A program made the translations under genes and the position numbers. Shown here one piece after another: positions 1 to 7,984 of a stretch of 50,542 nt of DNA. The stretch covers positions 1 through 50,542 of the forward strand of contig CAMDTB010000018.1 in NCBI GenBank assembly GCA_945907245.1, read 5' to 3'. Numbering within the stretch: the stretch's first letter is position 1; every line of letters starts with the position of its first letter. This DNA is from Rhizobium sp. Q54 (GTDB lineage Bacteria > Pseudomonadota > Alphaproteobacteria > SMXS01). The notes under the pieces are model-generated. The model was not told where the DNA came from. It saw only the letters and a program-made list of their open reading frames with translations, and did not search any database.

Positions 1-1
1 C

Positions 2-451
2 GAGTTCCAGCTGGTCGGCGCGATCCACGGCGACGCCAACTTCGTGGCGCAGATCCTCGATCATCCGGCCTGCCTGGTCGGCGCGTCGGACGCAGGCGCG
101 CACATCGCCCAGTTCTGCGGCGCGGGCGACACCTGCTACATGCTGTCGCGCCATGTGCGCGAACGGGGTGACATGACGCTGGAGCGCGCCGTCCACCGCA
201 TGACCAGCGAAGTGGCGCAGGCCTGGGGCATTGCCGACCGGGGGCTGCTGAAGCCTGGCATGGCCGCCGACGTGGTGGTGTTCGATCCGACGACCATCGA
301 CCGGGGCGAGGAAATCTTCGTCCACGACGTGCCGGGGAACGCCAACCGCTATATCCGGCATCCGACGGGTATCGACACGGTAATCGTCAACGGCCAGGTG
401 ACGGTCAGCGGCGGCGCCTACACCGGCGCGCGGTCCGGCCTGATCGTCTGA
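2..451 (+). CDS. N-acyl-D-amino-acid deacylase-like amidohydrolase (3' part only)
   Basis: This is the C-terminal 149 residues of a protein of the amidohydrolase-3 / D-aminoacylase family; the start lies before the window. The reading frame is open from base 2. The diagnostic piece is GASDAGAH, in which the Asp corresponds to the metal-ligand/catalytic Asp of the D-aminoacylase branch. It is followed by helices that close the TIM barrel and by the C-terminal beta segment with KPGMAADVVVFDP, the usual tail of amidohydrolases. The family hydrolyses N-acyl-D-amino acids or related cyclic amides in the cytoplasm. Substrate cannot be told from this fragment. The next gene starts 130 bases downstream with its own ribosome-binding site, so an operon is possible but not shown. 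Confidence 0.85.
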   Translation, partial: EFQLVGAIHGDANFVAQILDHPACLVGASDAGAHIAQFCGAGDTCYMLSRHVRERGDMTLERAVHRMTSEVAQAWGIADRGLLKPGMAADVVVFDPTTIDRGEEIFVHDVPGNANRYIRHPTGIDTVIVNGQVTVSGGAYTGARSGLIV

Positions 452-581
452 GAGATCATCCAGCGCCGCTGGTCAGTTGTCAGAAAAAGTTCACTGGCAA
501 CACCGTGCCGGTTTCGAAACCATGCGCCGTGAACGGCGGCCGCTTTGGCGGCACGCTCGGTTATTGCCATGAGGAGGGATC

Positions 582-1106
582 ATGCCCAAAGACGGTGTCT
601 ACGACGTGCTGTTCCTGTGCACCCGCAATTCGGTGCGCAGCATCATCGCCGAGGCGATCCTCAACACGCTCGGCAAGGGCAAGTTCAAGGGCTACAGCGC
701 GGGCACGAAGCCAAAGGGCTCCATCGACCCGGCCGCCCTCAACCTGCTCCAGATGATGAAGCATCCGGTCGAGGGATTGCGCTCGAAGTCGGTCGACGAG
801 TTCGGCGGCCCGGACGCACAGGCTTTCGACTTCATCATCACCCTGTCCGACCCCACCGATGGTGAGCCCGCGCCGCATCTTCCGGGTCACCCGGTGACCG
901 CCCAGTGGACCTTTCCAGACCCGTCACGCTTCGATAATGGCGAGTACAACGAGGCCGAAATCGCCGCCGAGTTCGCCGAGACCTACAAGGACATTCACGC
1001 GCTACTGTCGACTTTCGTAAACCTGCCGCACGCGTCCCTGGACCGGCTGAGCCTGGAGGACAAGGTGGGCGAAATAACCGCCCGGCACGCGGCGCAAAAG
1101 GCCTAG
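582..1106 (+). CDS. Low-molecular-weight phosphatase / arsenate-reductase-like protein
   Basis: A 174-residue protein of the LMW protein-tyrosine-phosphatase fold, closest to the ArsC-like branch. The phosphate loop is near the N-terminus (LCTRNSVRS, nucleophile Cys13 and Arg19), and the general-acid loop appears as FPDPS. The pair of resolving cysteines that thioredoxin-linked arsenate reductases carry after the central strand is absent: the segment reads TLSDPTDGEPAP, with Ser and Pro where Cys is expected. Either the protein uses another reductant (glutathione/glutaredoxin) or it is not an arsenate reductase. Start choice: ATG behind AGGAGGG with 4-5 bases of spacing. No other arsenic gene is visible. 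The stop overlaps the stop of the convergent MaoC gene by 3 bases. Confidence 0.8.
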   Translation: MPKDGVYDVLFLCTRNSVRSIIAEAILNTLGKGKFKGYSAGTKPKGSIDPAALNLLQMMKHPVEGLRSKSVDEFGGPDAQAFDFIITLSDPTDGEPAPHLPGHPVTAQWTFPDPSRFDNGEYNEAEIAAEFAETYKDIHALLSTFVNLPHASLDRLSLEDKVGEITARHAAQKA

Positions 1107-1564
1107 TCCACGTCGGGCGGCCGCTTGTGCACCAGGCTGTCGCCGAGGAAGTGGAAGACGGCCTCGCCGGCATCGTTGCGCAGTTCGTGGCGGATGGTGA
1201 CGCGGCCGATGTCGGTGCGCTTCTTCCACGGCCGCTTTTCCAGGATCTGGGCCCAGGCGCGGACCCGGTCGCCGGGCTTGAGCGGCTTGCGCCAGCGCAC
1301 CTGGTCCCAGCCGATGCCGCAGACCCAGTTCACGTCGCCGAACACCTGGTGATCCAGCAGCCGCCAGATCGCCGCTGTGTAGATCCCGCTGGCGCTCAGC
1401 CCCTCGAATACCTTGTGGTCGGCTGCGGCCGCCTCGTCGTTGTGGAACCATTGCGGGTCATAGCGTGACGCGAAGGCGATCATCTCGTCCCGCTCCAGGG
1501 TAAACGGTTCGGACTCGACGGTCTCGCCCACCGCCAGATCCTCGAAATAACGCCATTCGGTCAT
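1103..1564 (-). CDS. MaoC-like (R)-enoyl-CoA hydratase domain protein
   Basis: A 153-residue single hot-dog protein of the MaoC dehydratase family, which hydrates enoyl-CoA thioesters or binds acyl-CoA. The hydratase active-site pair is seen in YDPQWFHND (Asp36 and His41), and the downstream strand carries VRWRKPLKPGDRV, typical of the family. Its length matches stand-alone members. It is transcribed alone, convergent with the phosphatase-like gene and divergent from the MFS transporter. The MaoC protein, the acyl-CoA thioesterase at 3.5-4.0 kb and the aldehyde dehydrogenase suggest a small fatty-acid or aromatic degradation neighbourhood, but this is inference from proximity. The physiological substrate is unknown. 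Confidence 0.85.
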   Translation of the reverse strand: MTEWRYFEDLAVGETVESEPFTLERDEMIAFASRYDPQWFHNDEAAAADHKVFEGLSASGIYTAAIWRLLDHQVFGDVNWVCGIGWDQVRWRKPLKPGDRVRAWAQILEKRPWKKRTDIGRVTIRHELRNDAGEAVFHFLGDSLVHKRPPDVD

Positions 1565-1659
1565 GGCCTTCGCCTTTTCATCCCGCTAGCCTGTCCGGGT
1601 CTATGTAGACTGTTTGCTGCCGATGCCACAACGGCCGCGCCCGCGGGGAGGGGCGCCCG

Positions 1660-2901
1660 ATGAATTATCTGGCCTTCATCCTGTCGAACCCGCGCTTCCT
1701 GGCCTACGGGTTCATGATGCTGTTCTTCTCCGGGTTCGGGCAGACCTACTATTTCGGTCCCTACACGGATTCGGTGCGCCAGTCGTTCGACCTGAGCCAT
1801 GGCGAAATCGGCCTGCTGTTCTCGCTGGCCACCGGGCTTGCAGGCCTGCTGATGATGTGGGCTGGGCGCAAGATCGACGACGTTGACCTGCGCACCTTCA
1901 CATTCCTGATCTGCGTGACCTTGATCGCCGGCTGCTTCTCCATGTCGACGGCCAATTCCATCCCGACCCTGATGCTGGCGTTCTTCCTGCTGCGCCTCTC
2001 GGGGCAGGGGTTGATGATGCATGCCTCGTTCACTTCGATGGCGCGCTATTTCGACAAGGACCGCGGCCGGGCGATCTCGGTCGCCTCGTTCGGCCTCGCC
2101 CTGGCCCAGGCGACCTTTCCGCTGATGGCGAAATCGCTGAACAGCGAGTTCGGCTGGCGCGACGCCTGGCATTACAGCGCATTGTTCCTGACGGTGACGC
2201 TGATCCCGATGATGCTGTGGCTGCTGATCGGCCACAAGGAGCGCCACGAGCAGTTCCTGCGCGACAACGAGGAAAGCCATCAGACGGCCAGCCAGAAAAG
2301 CGGCTGGACCCGCCGGGTGCTGCTGCGCGACGTCCGCTTCTACCTGATGTTCCCGTCGGCCATGACCATGCCATTCATCCTGACCGGCTTCATCTTCCAC
2401 CAGCAGCATGTGGCGCGGCTGCAGGACTGGCCCATGGGCCTGCAGCCCAAGGCGTTCATTGCCTATGCGGGCGTCGCCTTCGTCTGCTCGATCATCGCCG
2501 GGCCGCTGGTCGACAAGGTCGGCGCGCGCAAGATGATCGCCTGGAACACTCTGCCCTTCATGGCCGGGATGGTGGCGCTGGCGGTGACCGACCACCAGAT
2601 CGCCGCCTGGCTTTATCTGGGGCTGTCGGGCATCACCCTGGGCTTCGGCATTCCGGCGGGCACCGCGTTCTGGACCGAAATGTACGGTCCGCGCCACGTG
2701 GGATCGGTACGCGCCATCATGAGCAGCTTCGGCATGCTGGCCACGGCGCTGTCACCCTATGTGATGGGCGTCGCCTTCGACCTCGGCGCCTCGGTCAGCC
2801 TGCTGGCATGGATCAGCGCCGGCTATCTGGGATCGAGCGCGGTGCTGGTCTGGCTGGTGGTCTACAAATACTGGGATCAACCTCACCTGGAAAAGACCTG
2901 A
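1660..2901 (+). CDS. Major facilitator superfamily transporter
   Basis: A 413-residue inner-membrane protein with about twelve hydrophobic helices in two six-helix halves separated by a charged central loop (around residues 190-225, with KERHEQFLRDNEESHQTASQ). The A-motif-like loop between helices 2 and 3 reads MWAGRKIDD and the equivalent in the second half reads PLVDKVGARK, both typical of MFS antiporters. It resembles the monocarboxylate/oxalate-formate branch in general shape, but the substrate cannot be assigned. Its stop codon overlaps the ATG of the next gene by one base (TGATG arrangement), so transporter and isomerase-like enzyme are translationally coupled and probably act on related compounds. 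Confidence 0.88.
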   Translation: MNYLAFILSNPRFLAYGFMMLFFSGFGQTYYFGPYTDSVRQSFDLSHGEIGLLFSLATGLAGLLMMWAGRKIDDVDLRTFTFLICVTLIAGCFSMSTANSIPTLMLAFFLLRLSGQGLMMHASFTSMARYFDKDRGRAISVASFGLALAQATFPLMAKSLNSEFGWRDAWHYSALFLTVTLIPMMLWLLIGHKERHEQFLRDNEESHQTASQKSGWTRRVLLRDVRFYLMFPSAMTMPFILTGFIFHQQHVARLQDWPMGLQPKAFIAYAGVAFVCSIIAGPLVDKVGARKMIAWNTLPFMAGMVALAVTDHQIAAWLYLGLSGITLGFGIPAGTAFWTEMYGPRHVGSVRAIMSSFGMLATALSPYVMGVAFDLGASVSLLAWISAGYLGSSAVLVWLVVYKYWDQPHLEKT

Positions 2902-3515
2902 TGATCCGCTTCGAATTCTTCTTCGACTGCTCCAGCCCGTGGACCTATCTGGGCTTCGTCAACATCCAGCCGATCGCCGCCGAGTTCGGCGTCGACATCG
3001 AGTGGAAGCCGATCCTGGTGGGCGGCATCTTCAACGCCGTCAACGACAGCGTCTACCGCAACCGGGAAAACCCGGTGCCCGCGAAGGCAAAGTACTCGCG
3101 CAAGGACCTGTACGACTGGGCGCGCCTCGCCGGCATCGAGATCAACTGGCCGAGCATCTTCCCGATCAACAGCGTCAAGGCGATGCGCGGCTGCTTCATC
3201 GCCGCCGAAGAGGGCAAGCTGGTGCCGTTCGCGTCCCGCGTGTTCCACGCCTATTGGGGCGAGAACCGCGACATCAACGACGACGCGGTGCTCGCCGACA
3301 TCGTCGCCGGAACCGGCCTGGACCGGGCCGGGTTCTTCGACGGCATCGCCCGGCAGGAGATCAAGGACCGGCTGAAGGCCAACACCCAGGACGTCATCGA
3401 CCGCGGCGGCTTCGGCTCGCCCACCATGTTCGTGAACGGCGCCGACATGTATTTCGGCAACGACCGCCTGCCGCTGGTGCGGGCCGCTTTCGAACGGCTC
3501 CGCCGTTCATCCTGA
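2901..3515 (+). CDS. 2-hydroxychromene-2-carboxylate isomerase-like DsbA-family protein
   Basis: A 204-residue protein of the DsbA/GST-kappa thioredoxin-like family, matching the 2-hydroxychromene-2-carboxylate isomerases that act in naphthalene and related aromatic catabolism using glutathione. The N-terminal motif is FFFDCSSPWTY, with Ser11/Ser12-Pro in the place of the CxxC of oxidoreductases. Residues 35-50 carry the KPILVGGIF segment typical of the family, and the cis-Pro region is GGFGSPTMFVNG. The open frame extends upstream through the MFS gene, but the homologous N-terminus begins at 2901. The last residues run into a hairpin-forming sequence (3492-3508). Many members have unknown substrates, so the naphthalene role is not claimed. 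Confidence 0.88.
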   Translation: MIRFEFFFDCSSPWTYLGFVNIQPIAAEFGVDIEWKPILVGGIFNAVNDSVYRNRENPVPAKAKYSRKDLYDWARLAGIEINWPSIFPINSVKAMRGCFIAAEEGKLVPFASRVFHAYWGENRDINDDAVLADIVAGTGLDRAGFFDGIARQEIKDRLKANTQDVIDRGGFGSPTMFVNGADMYFGNDRLPLVRAAFERLRRSS

Positions 3516-3536
3516 GCTTGGCGAAGGGCGAACGGC
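3492..3536. repeat. Hairpin plus CCTGAGC-type intergenic palindromic element
   Basis: GAACGGC (3492-3498), a 3-base loop and GCCGTTC (3502-3508) form a perfect stem. GCCGTTC can also pair with a second GAACGGC at 3530-3536, giving two alternative hairpins. The segment between contains CCTGAGCTTGGCGAAGG, a version of a short palindromic repeat widespread in alphaproteobacterial intergenic regions. It overlaps the end of the isomerase-like gene and lies 1 base from the stop of the convergent thioesterase gene, so it may act as a two-way terminator. No second copy is seen in the window. Confidence 0.55.
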
Positions 3537-3980
3537 TTACGCGATAACCAGCGCGTCGCCCTCGATCCGCTTCATGGCCTCGAGGAAGGACGGCATCACC
3601 GGCACGGGACGGTGGGTGGCCAGGTCGGCACAGACCATGACGGTTTCGCCGGACGCCAGCAGGTCGTCGGCGTCGGCGGCATGGATCTCGAAAAGGTTGG
3701 TGACGCTGGTGCGGCCGATGCGCGCGGCGCGCACGCAGACATCGACCTGCTGGTCGAACACCAGCGGCTGGCGGTACTCGACCACCGAACGGACCAGGTG
3801 GAAGTCCAGCCCGGTGCGTGCCACCTCGCCTTTGTAGTCGTACTGCATGGCCCGCATGTACTCGGTGTGGGCGACGTCGAAATAGGTCAGGTAATGGGCA
3901 TTGAACACCACGCCCTGCGCGTCCACTTCGGCGTAGCGGGTGCGGATGCGGTGGAAGAACCTGAAGTCGGAGCGCGCCAT
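3537..3980 (-). CDS. YbgC/FcbC-type acyl-CoA thioesterase
   Basis: A 147-residue hot-dog thioesterase (4-hydroxybenzoyl-CoA thioesterase family). The signature YAEVDAQGVVFNAHYLTYFD is complete, with the catalytic Asp in EVDAQGVV and the conserved asparagine and His-Tyr that follow. It hydrolyses short or aromatic acyl-CoA esters in the cytosol. The frame can be opened a further 35 residues upstream, but that stretch is polar, unconserved-looking and overlaps the divergent aldehyde dehydrogenase start; the ATG at 3980 gives the normal length. No Tol-Pal genes are next to it, so a role as the Tol-linked YbgC is not supported by context. Confidence 0.87.
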   Translation of the reverse strand: MARSDFRFFHRIRTRYAEVDAQGVVFNAHYLTYFDVAHTEYMRAMQYDYKGEVARTGLDFHLVRSVVEYRQPLVFDQQVDVCVRAARIGRTSVTNLFEIHAADADDLLASGETVMVCADLATHRPVPVMPSFLEAMKRIEGDALVIA

Positions 3981-4069
3981 ACCGGCACTTTCGGACAGGA
4001 CGCACGTTGACGCAATGCCTTCGCACGGTTGTGCGTTTGCATCGCTATCGCATCTGCTACTATCCGGTA

Positions 4070-5521
4070 ATGAGTTCTCAACCAATCATGGCCCGGCCGC
4101 ACGCCGCCGACGCTCCCGACGGAGAGATCGAAGCCGTCCTCGCGGCGCAGCGGCGGGCGTTCCTCGACAACGGACCGCCGCCGCTCAGCGAACGGCTCGC
4201 CCATCTCGACGCGCTCGACGACCTGATCCGCAAGAACCACGGCCGGATGGCCGACGCGCTGAGCGAGGATTTCGGTAACCGGAGCCGCCACGAGACCATG
4301 CTCGCCGAGGCGCTGGGTTCGCTGCTCGTGCTGCGTCATACCCGCAAACACCTGCCGAAGTGGGTCAAGCCCCGACGCGTGCCGCTCAACCGGCTGCAAC
4401 AGCCCTTCGCCAAGGCCTACATCAACTACCAGCCGCTGGGAGTGGTGGGCGTGATGTCGCCCTGGAACTATCCCTACAAGCTGTGCCTGGTGCCGCTGGG
4501 CCAGGCGCTGGCCGCCGGCAACCGCGTCATGATCAAGCCGCCCGAGCAGACGCCCAACGCTTCGGCGCTGATCAAGGAGCTGCTGGCACAGGCTTTCGGA
4601 CAGGACAGGGTGGCGGTGATCAATGGCGGGCCCGACGTGGCCGCCGCCTTCTCCCGCCGCCGGTTCGACCATCTGATGTTCACCGGCTCCACCGCGACCG
4701 GCCGGCTGGTGATGAAGGCCGCCGCCGAGAATCTGGTGCCGGTGACGCTGGAGCTGGGCGGCAAGTCGCCGGCGATCATCGGCGAGGGCCATGACCTGGC
4801 GAAAGCAGCGGGCGCCATCGCCTTCGGCAAGCTGATCAACGCCGGCCAGACCTGCATCGCCCCCGACTACGGTTTCGTGCCCGAAGGCCGTATGGATGCC
4901 TTCGCCAACGCCTTCGTCAGCCAGGTCACCGCGATGTATCCGTCGCTGGCCGCCAATCCGGACTACACCTCGATCGTGTCCGACCAGCATCATGCGCGCC
5001 TGCGGGCGCTGGTGGCCGACGCTCGGGACAAGGGCGCCGAGGTCATCGAGATCAACCCGTCGGGCGAGGCGCTGGGAAACGGGCGCAAGATCGCCCCGAC
5101 GCTGATCCTGCAGGCGACCGACGACATGGCGGTGATGCAGGAGGAGGTGTTCGGCCCGGTGCTGCCGCTGAAGGCGTATCGCTCCATCGACGAGGTCATC
5201 GGCTACATCAACGCCCACGAACGGCCGCTGGCGCTGTACCACTTCACCAACGACGGCGACGAGAAACGCCGGGTGATGGACCGCACCCTGTCGGGCGGCG
5301 TCACCATCAACGACACCATGCTGCATGTGGCGATCGAGGACCTGCCGTTCGGCGGCGTCGGCGCCAGCGGCATCGGCGCATATCACGGCGAGGCCGGGTT
5401 CCGGACGTTCAGCCACGCCCGCTCGGTGCTGGAGCAGGGCCGCATCGCCTTCAACAAGGCGGCCTGGCCACCGTTCGGCACGCGAATCGAGCGCATATCA
5501 AGGTTCCTGATCGGCCGCTGA
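4070..5521 (+). CDS. Coniferyl-aldehyde-dehydrogenase-type NAD(P)-dependent aldehyde dehydrogenase
   Basis: A 483-residue aldehyde dehydrogenase. The catalytic Cys is residue 262 in NAGQTCIAPDY and the general base Glu is residue 228 in VTLELGGKSPA. The cofactor segment includes GVVGVMSPWNYP and MFTGSTATGR. The combination GQTCIAPDY with a truncated, hydrophobic C-terminus is that of the class-3-like / coniferyl aldehyde dehydrogenase branch, which oxidises aromatic or long-chain aldehydes to acids. The start at 4070 is preferred over an open extension to 4007; an ATG at 4088 is a second possibility. It is divergent from the thioesterase, with about 90 bases between the two starts. Confidence 0.9.
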   Translation: MSSQPIMARPHAADAPDGEIEAVLAAQRRAFLDNGPPPLSERLAHLDALDDLIRKNHGRMADALSEDFGNRSRHETMLAEALGSLLVLRHTRKHLPKWVKPRRVPLNRLQQPFAKAYINYQPLGVVGVMSPWNYPYKLCLVPLGQALAAGNRVMIKPPEQTPNASALIKELLAQAFGQDRVAVINGGPDVAAAFSRRRFDHLMFTGSTATGRLVMKAAAENLVPVTLELGGKSPAIIGEGHDLAKAAGAIAFGKLINAGQTCIAPDYGFVPEGRMDAFANAFVSQVTAMYPSLAANPDYTSIVSDQHHARLRALVADARDKGAEVIEINPSGEALGNGRKIAPTLILQATDDMAVMQEEVFGPVLPLKAYRSIDEVIGYINAHERPLALYHFTNDGDEKRRVMDRTLSGGVTINDTMLHVAIEDLPFGGVGASGIGAYHGEAGFRTFSHARSVLEQGRIAFNKAAWPPFGTRIERISRFLIGR

Positions 5522-5630
5522 TCCGTTCGCGGGTCAAATTCCAAACTGGGCCGGGCACGCCGCAAGCGGATGACAGGCTTGGGAAAACCGGTATTATCGG
5601 CGCCTCAACCCGTCGGATTCGGAGTTCTTC

Positions 5631-6140
5631 ATGCTGCGGAAGACCGTTCTCATGGCCACCGCCGTCGCGCTGGTCTCTGCCCAGACCACGCCGGTGCTCG
5701 CGCAGGAATGGCGCAATCTCTATGCGATGCAGGAGAGCACCCTGGCCGGTGTGCTCGGCGAGGACGAGGTGGCCGGCATGGCCTATCTGCGGATTCCGTT
5801 CGGCGGTCCGGCACATCTGCGCAAGACCGACGTGAAATACGGCGTCAACCTGGCGGCCCGCATGCCCGACAGCGTGTCGACCAGCTATGTGGACACCAGG
5901 CGCAACCTGATGGCGCTGGCCGACCTGAAGTTCACGCCCGACGGCTTCGAGGACCTGCAGGTCAACGGCCTGAGCCTGCGCGAGACCGAGCAGCGCCTCG
6001 CCTATCGCAGCGAGGGCGAGCCGTCGGCATGGTGGACCTACGGCCTGATGGCGCTGGCGCTGGGCATCGGCGCGATCATCGTGGTCACCGCCTCCGACGA
6101 CGGATTCAGCGAGGAAGAAGCGCCGCCTGCGGCCCAGTGA
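5631..6140 (+). CDS. Exported protein of unknown function with C-terminal membrane anchor
   Basis: A 169-residue protein not recognised as a named family. Residues 1-24 form a clear Sec signal peptide with cleavage expected after TTPVLA (before QEWRNL). The mature part is 105-110 polar residues with two possible beta-rich segments. It is followed by a single hydrophobic helix (about residues 137-154, [17 protein letters not shown]) and a short acidic tail. The topology suggests a periplasmic domain anchored in the inner membrane. The start has GGAG at suitable spacing. It stands alone between the aldehyde dehydrogenase and rpmJ, and no function is proposed. Confidence 0.7.
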   Translation: MLRKTVLMATAVALVSAQTTPVLAQEWRNLYAMQESTLAGVLGEDEVAGMAYLRIPFGGPAHLRKTDVKYGVNLAARMPDSVSTSYVDTRRNLMALADLKFTPDGFEDLQVNGLSLRETEQRLAYRSEGEPSAWWTYGLMALALGIGAIIVVTASDDGFSEEEAPPAAQ

Positions 6141-6169
6141 AAATCCCGCGCGAACCGGATTCTGGCGTG

Positions 6170-6198
6170 TTGACAACCTCATCCGCCGCCCATATGGT
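6170..6198 (+). promoter_or_regulatory. Near-consensus housekeeping promoter of rpmJ
   Basis: TTGACA (6170-6175), a 17-base spacer and TATGGT (6193-6198) precede rpmJ, with transcription expected to begin near 6205. This is the best sigma-70-type promoter in the window, in keeping with a highly expressed ribosomal protein gene. Confidence 0.8.
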
Positions 6199-6240
6199 CC
6201 GCGCCTCAAATTCAGCCGCAACGCGGTCCGGAGCAGAACA

Positions 6241-6366
6241 ATGAAGATCAAGAACTCTCTCAAGTCGCTGAAGGCGCGTCATCGCGACTGCCGCGTCATC
6301 CGCCGCAAGGGCCGCGTCTACGTGATCAACAAGACGCAGCGCCGCTACAAGGCGCGCCAGGGCTGA
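6241..6366 (+). CDS. rpmJ: 50S ribosomal protein L36
   Basis: A 41-residue basic protein beginning [19 protein letters not shown] and ending [11 protein letters not shown], the standard alphaproteobacterial L36. It carries a single cysteine (Cys17) and lacks the four-ligand zinc ribbon of the short L36 form, so it is the zinc-independent type that serves as the only L36 in most of this class. It is assembled late into the large ribosomal subunit. It has its own strong promoter (6170-6198) and a strong terminator (6393-6424), so it is a single-gene transcription unit. It is convergent with pyk. Confidence 0.95.
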   Translation: MKIKNSLKSLKARHRDCRVIRRKGRVYVINKTQRRYKARQG

Positions 6367-6392
6367 TCCCAGCCCCAGGCGATGGAATTCGA

Positions 6393-6424
6393 GGGCCGCG
6401 TCCGGAAGACGCGGCCCTTTCCTT
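6393..6424. terminator. Intrinsic terminator between rpmJ and pyk
   Basis: GGGCCGCGTC (6393-6402), a 5-base loop and GACGCGGCCC (6408-6417) form a perfect 10-bp stem followed by TTTCCTTTT. It serves rpmJ and, lying 13 bases past the convergent pyk stop, may stop transcripts from that side too. Confidence 0.88.
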
Positions 6425-6436
6425 TTGGGATTGGGC

Positions 6437-7861
6437 TCAATCGCTCTCGAGCACCCTGGCGATGCGCAGCACGTTGGTGCGGCCGGGCGTGCCGAACGGC
6501 TCGCCGGCGGTCACGACGATGTAGTCGCCGGTGCTCGCGAAGCCCTGCTGCTTGGCGACCTTGCGGGCCTTGTCGACCATGTCGCTGAAATTGTGGGCGT
6601 CCTCGCCGATGACGCTGTGCAGCCCCCAGCCCAGCGTGAGCCGCCGCGCGGTGTCCTGGCGGGGCGTCAGCGCCAGGATCGGCACCGCCGGGCGCTCGCG
6701 CGCCGCGCGCAGGGCGGTGGAGCCGGAACTGGTGTAGGTGACGATGACCGCCGCCTTGATGGTCTGCGCCACCTGGCGCGCGGCGGTGGTGATGGCGTCG
6801 GCGCTGGTTGCCTCGGGCGTCGGGCGCACCGAATCGATATAGGTCCGGTAGTGCGGATCCTGCTCGACCTTGACGCCGACCCGGTTCATCAACTCGACCG
6901 CCGCGATCGGATGATCGCCCGCGGCGGATTCGGCCGAGAGCATCACCGCATCGGCGCCCTCGAACACCGCGTTGGCGACGTCCGACACCTCGGCGCGGGT
7001 CGGCACCGGCGACTTCACCATGGAATCGAGCATCTGGGTGGCGACCACCACCAGCTTGCCGCGCCGCCTTGCGGCGTCGATGATCGTCTTCTGCGCCCCG
7101 GGCACGTCCTCGAGCGGCATCTCCACGCCCAGGTCGCCGCGCGCCACCATCACCGCGTCGACGATGTCGGCAATGGCGGCGATGTCCTTCAGCGCCTGCG
7201 GCTTCTCGATCTTGGCCAGCAGGCCGGCACGGCCGGCGACAAGCTCGCGGGCGGCGGCCACGTCGGCCGCGGTCTGCACGAAGGACTGGGCGATCCAGTC
7301 CACGCCGAGGTCCAGAGCGAACTCCAGGTCGCACTTGTCCTTGTCGGTCAGCGGCGGCAGCGGCAGCACCGCCTCGGGCAGGTTGACGCCCTTGCGGTCG
7401 GATAGCACGCCCCCGACCTCGACCCTGGTGACCGCCTCGTCGCCATTGACCTCCAGGACAAGCAGCCGGATCCTGCCGTCGTCAAGCAGCAGCCGCTGCC
7501 CGGGCCGCAATGCGGCGAATATCTCTGGATGGGGCAGCTCGGCGCGGTCGTGGTCGCCATGCGTCGCCGTCCTGTCCAGCCGGAAGCGGGCGCCCTCGCG
7601 GAGCATGACCGGACCACCGGCAAACCCGCCAATGCGAAACTTGGGTCCCTGGAGGTCGGCCAGGATGCCGATCGGCCTGCCGACGGCCGCCTCGACCTCG
7701 CGAATCGCGGTGTAGAGGCCCGCGATCTGGCCGTGATCGCCATGGCTCATGTTCAGCCGGAAGACGTCGGCGCCCGCGGCGTGGAGCGCGCCGATCATCT
7801 CTGGCGTATTGCTGGCCGGGCCAAGCGTGGCGATGATGCGGATGCTGCGTGAGCGGCGCAT
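6437..7861 (-). CDS. pyk: Pyruvate kinase
   Basis: A 474-residue pyruvate kinase converting phosphoenolpyruvate and ADP to pyruvate and ATP in the cytoplasm. The start MRRSRSIRIIATLGPAS is typical. The phosphate/PEP-binding parts are seen in RLNMSHGDH and LADLQGPK. The metal and catalytic region is MVARGDLGVEMPLEDVP, followed by ATQMLDSM and, in the C-terminal domain, TYTSSGSTALRAARERP. Length agrees with bacterial homotetrameric enzymes, and all three domains (barrel, B domain, C domain) are present. It is a monocistronic gene on the minus strand, divergent from the GT14 gene with 123 bases between. Confidence 0.97.
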   Translation of the reverse strand: MRRSRSIRIIATLGPASNTPEMIGALHAAGADVFRLNMSHGDHGQIAGLYTAIREVEAAVGRPIGILADLQGPKFRIGGFAGGPVMLREGARFRLDRTATHGDHDRAELPHPEIFAALRPGQRLLLDDGRIRLLVLEVNGDEAVTRVEVGGVLSDRKGVNLPEAVLPLPPLTDKDKCDLEFALDLGVDWIAQSFVQTAADVAAARELVAGRAGLLAKIEKPQALKDIAAIADIVDAVMVARGDLGVEMPLEDVPGAQKTIIDAARRRGKLVVVATQMLDSMVKSPVPTRAEVSDVANAVFEGADAVMLSAESAAGDHPIAAVELMNRVGVKVEQDPHYRTYIDSVRPTPEATSADAITTAARQVAQTIKAAVIVTYTSSGSTALRAARERPAVPILALTPRQDTARRLTLGWGLHSVIGEDAHNFSDMVDKARKVAKQQGFASTGDYIVVTAGEPFGTPGRTNVLRIARVLESD

Positions 7862-7984
7862 TGCGGCGATTTCCTCGTATTCCAGCTGCGGGATTACGGA
7901 TTAACATACCGGCGGCGACGGAACCATGAAGGAAAGCCTCGAGAGTCCCGCGCGCGCTGAGGCGAAGTTTCATGGGGGGCGGCA

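Noticed and set aside
4070-5416. Long minus-strand frame opposite the aldehyde dehydrogenase
   Set aside because: Shadow frame; it also continues into the thioesterase gene in the wrong phase.
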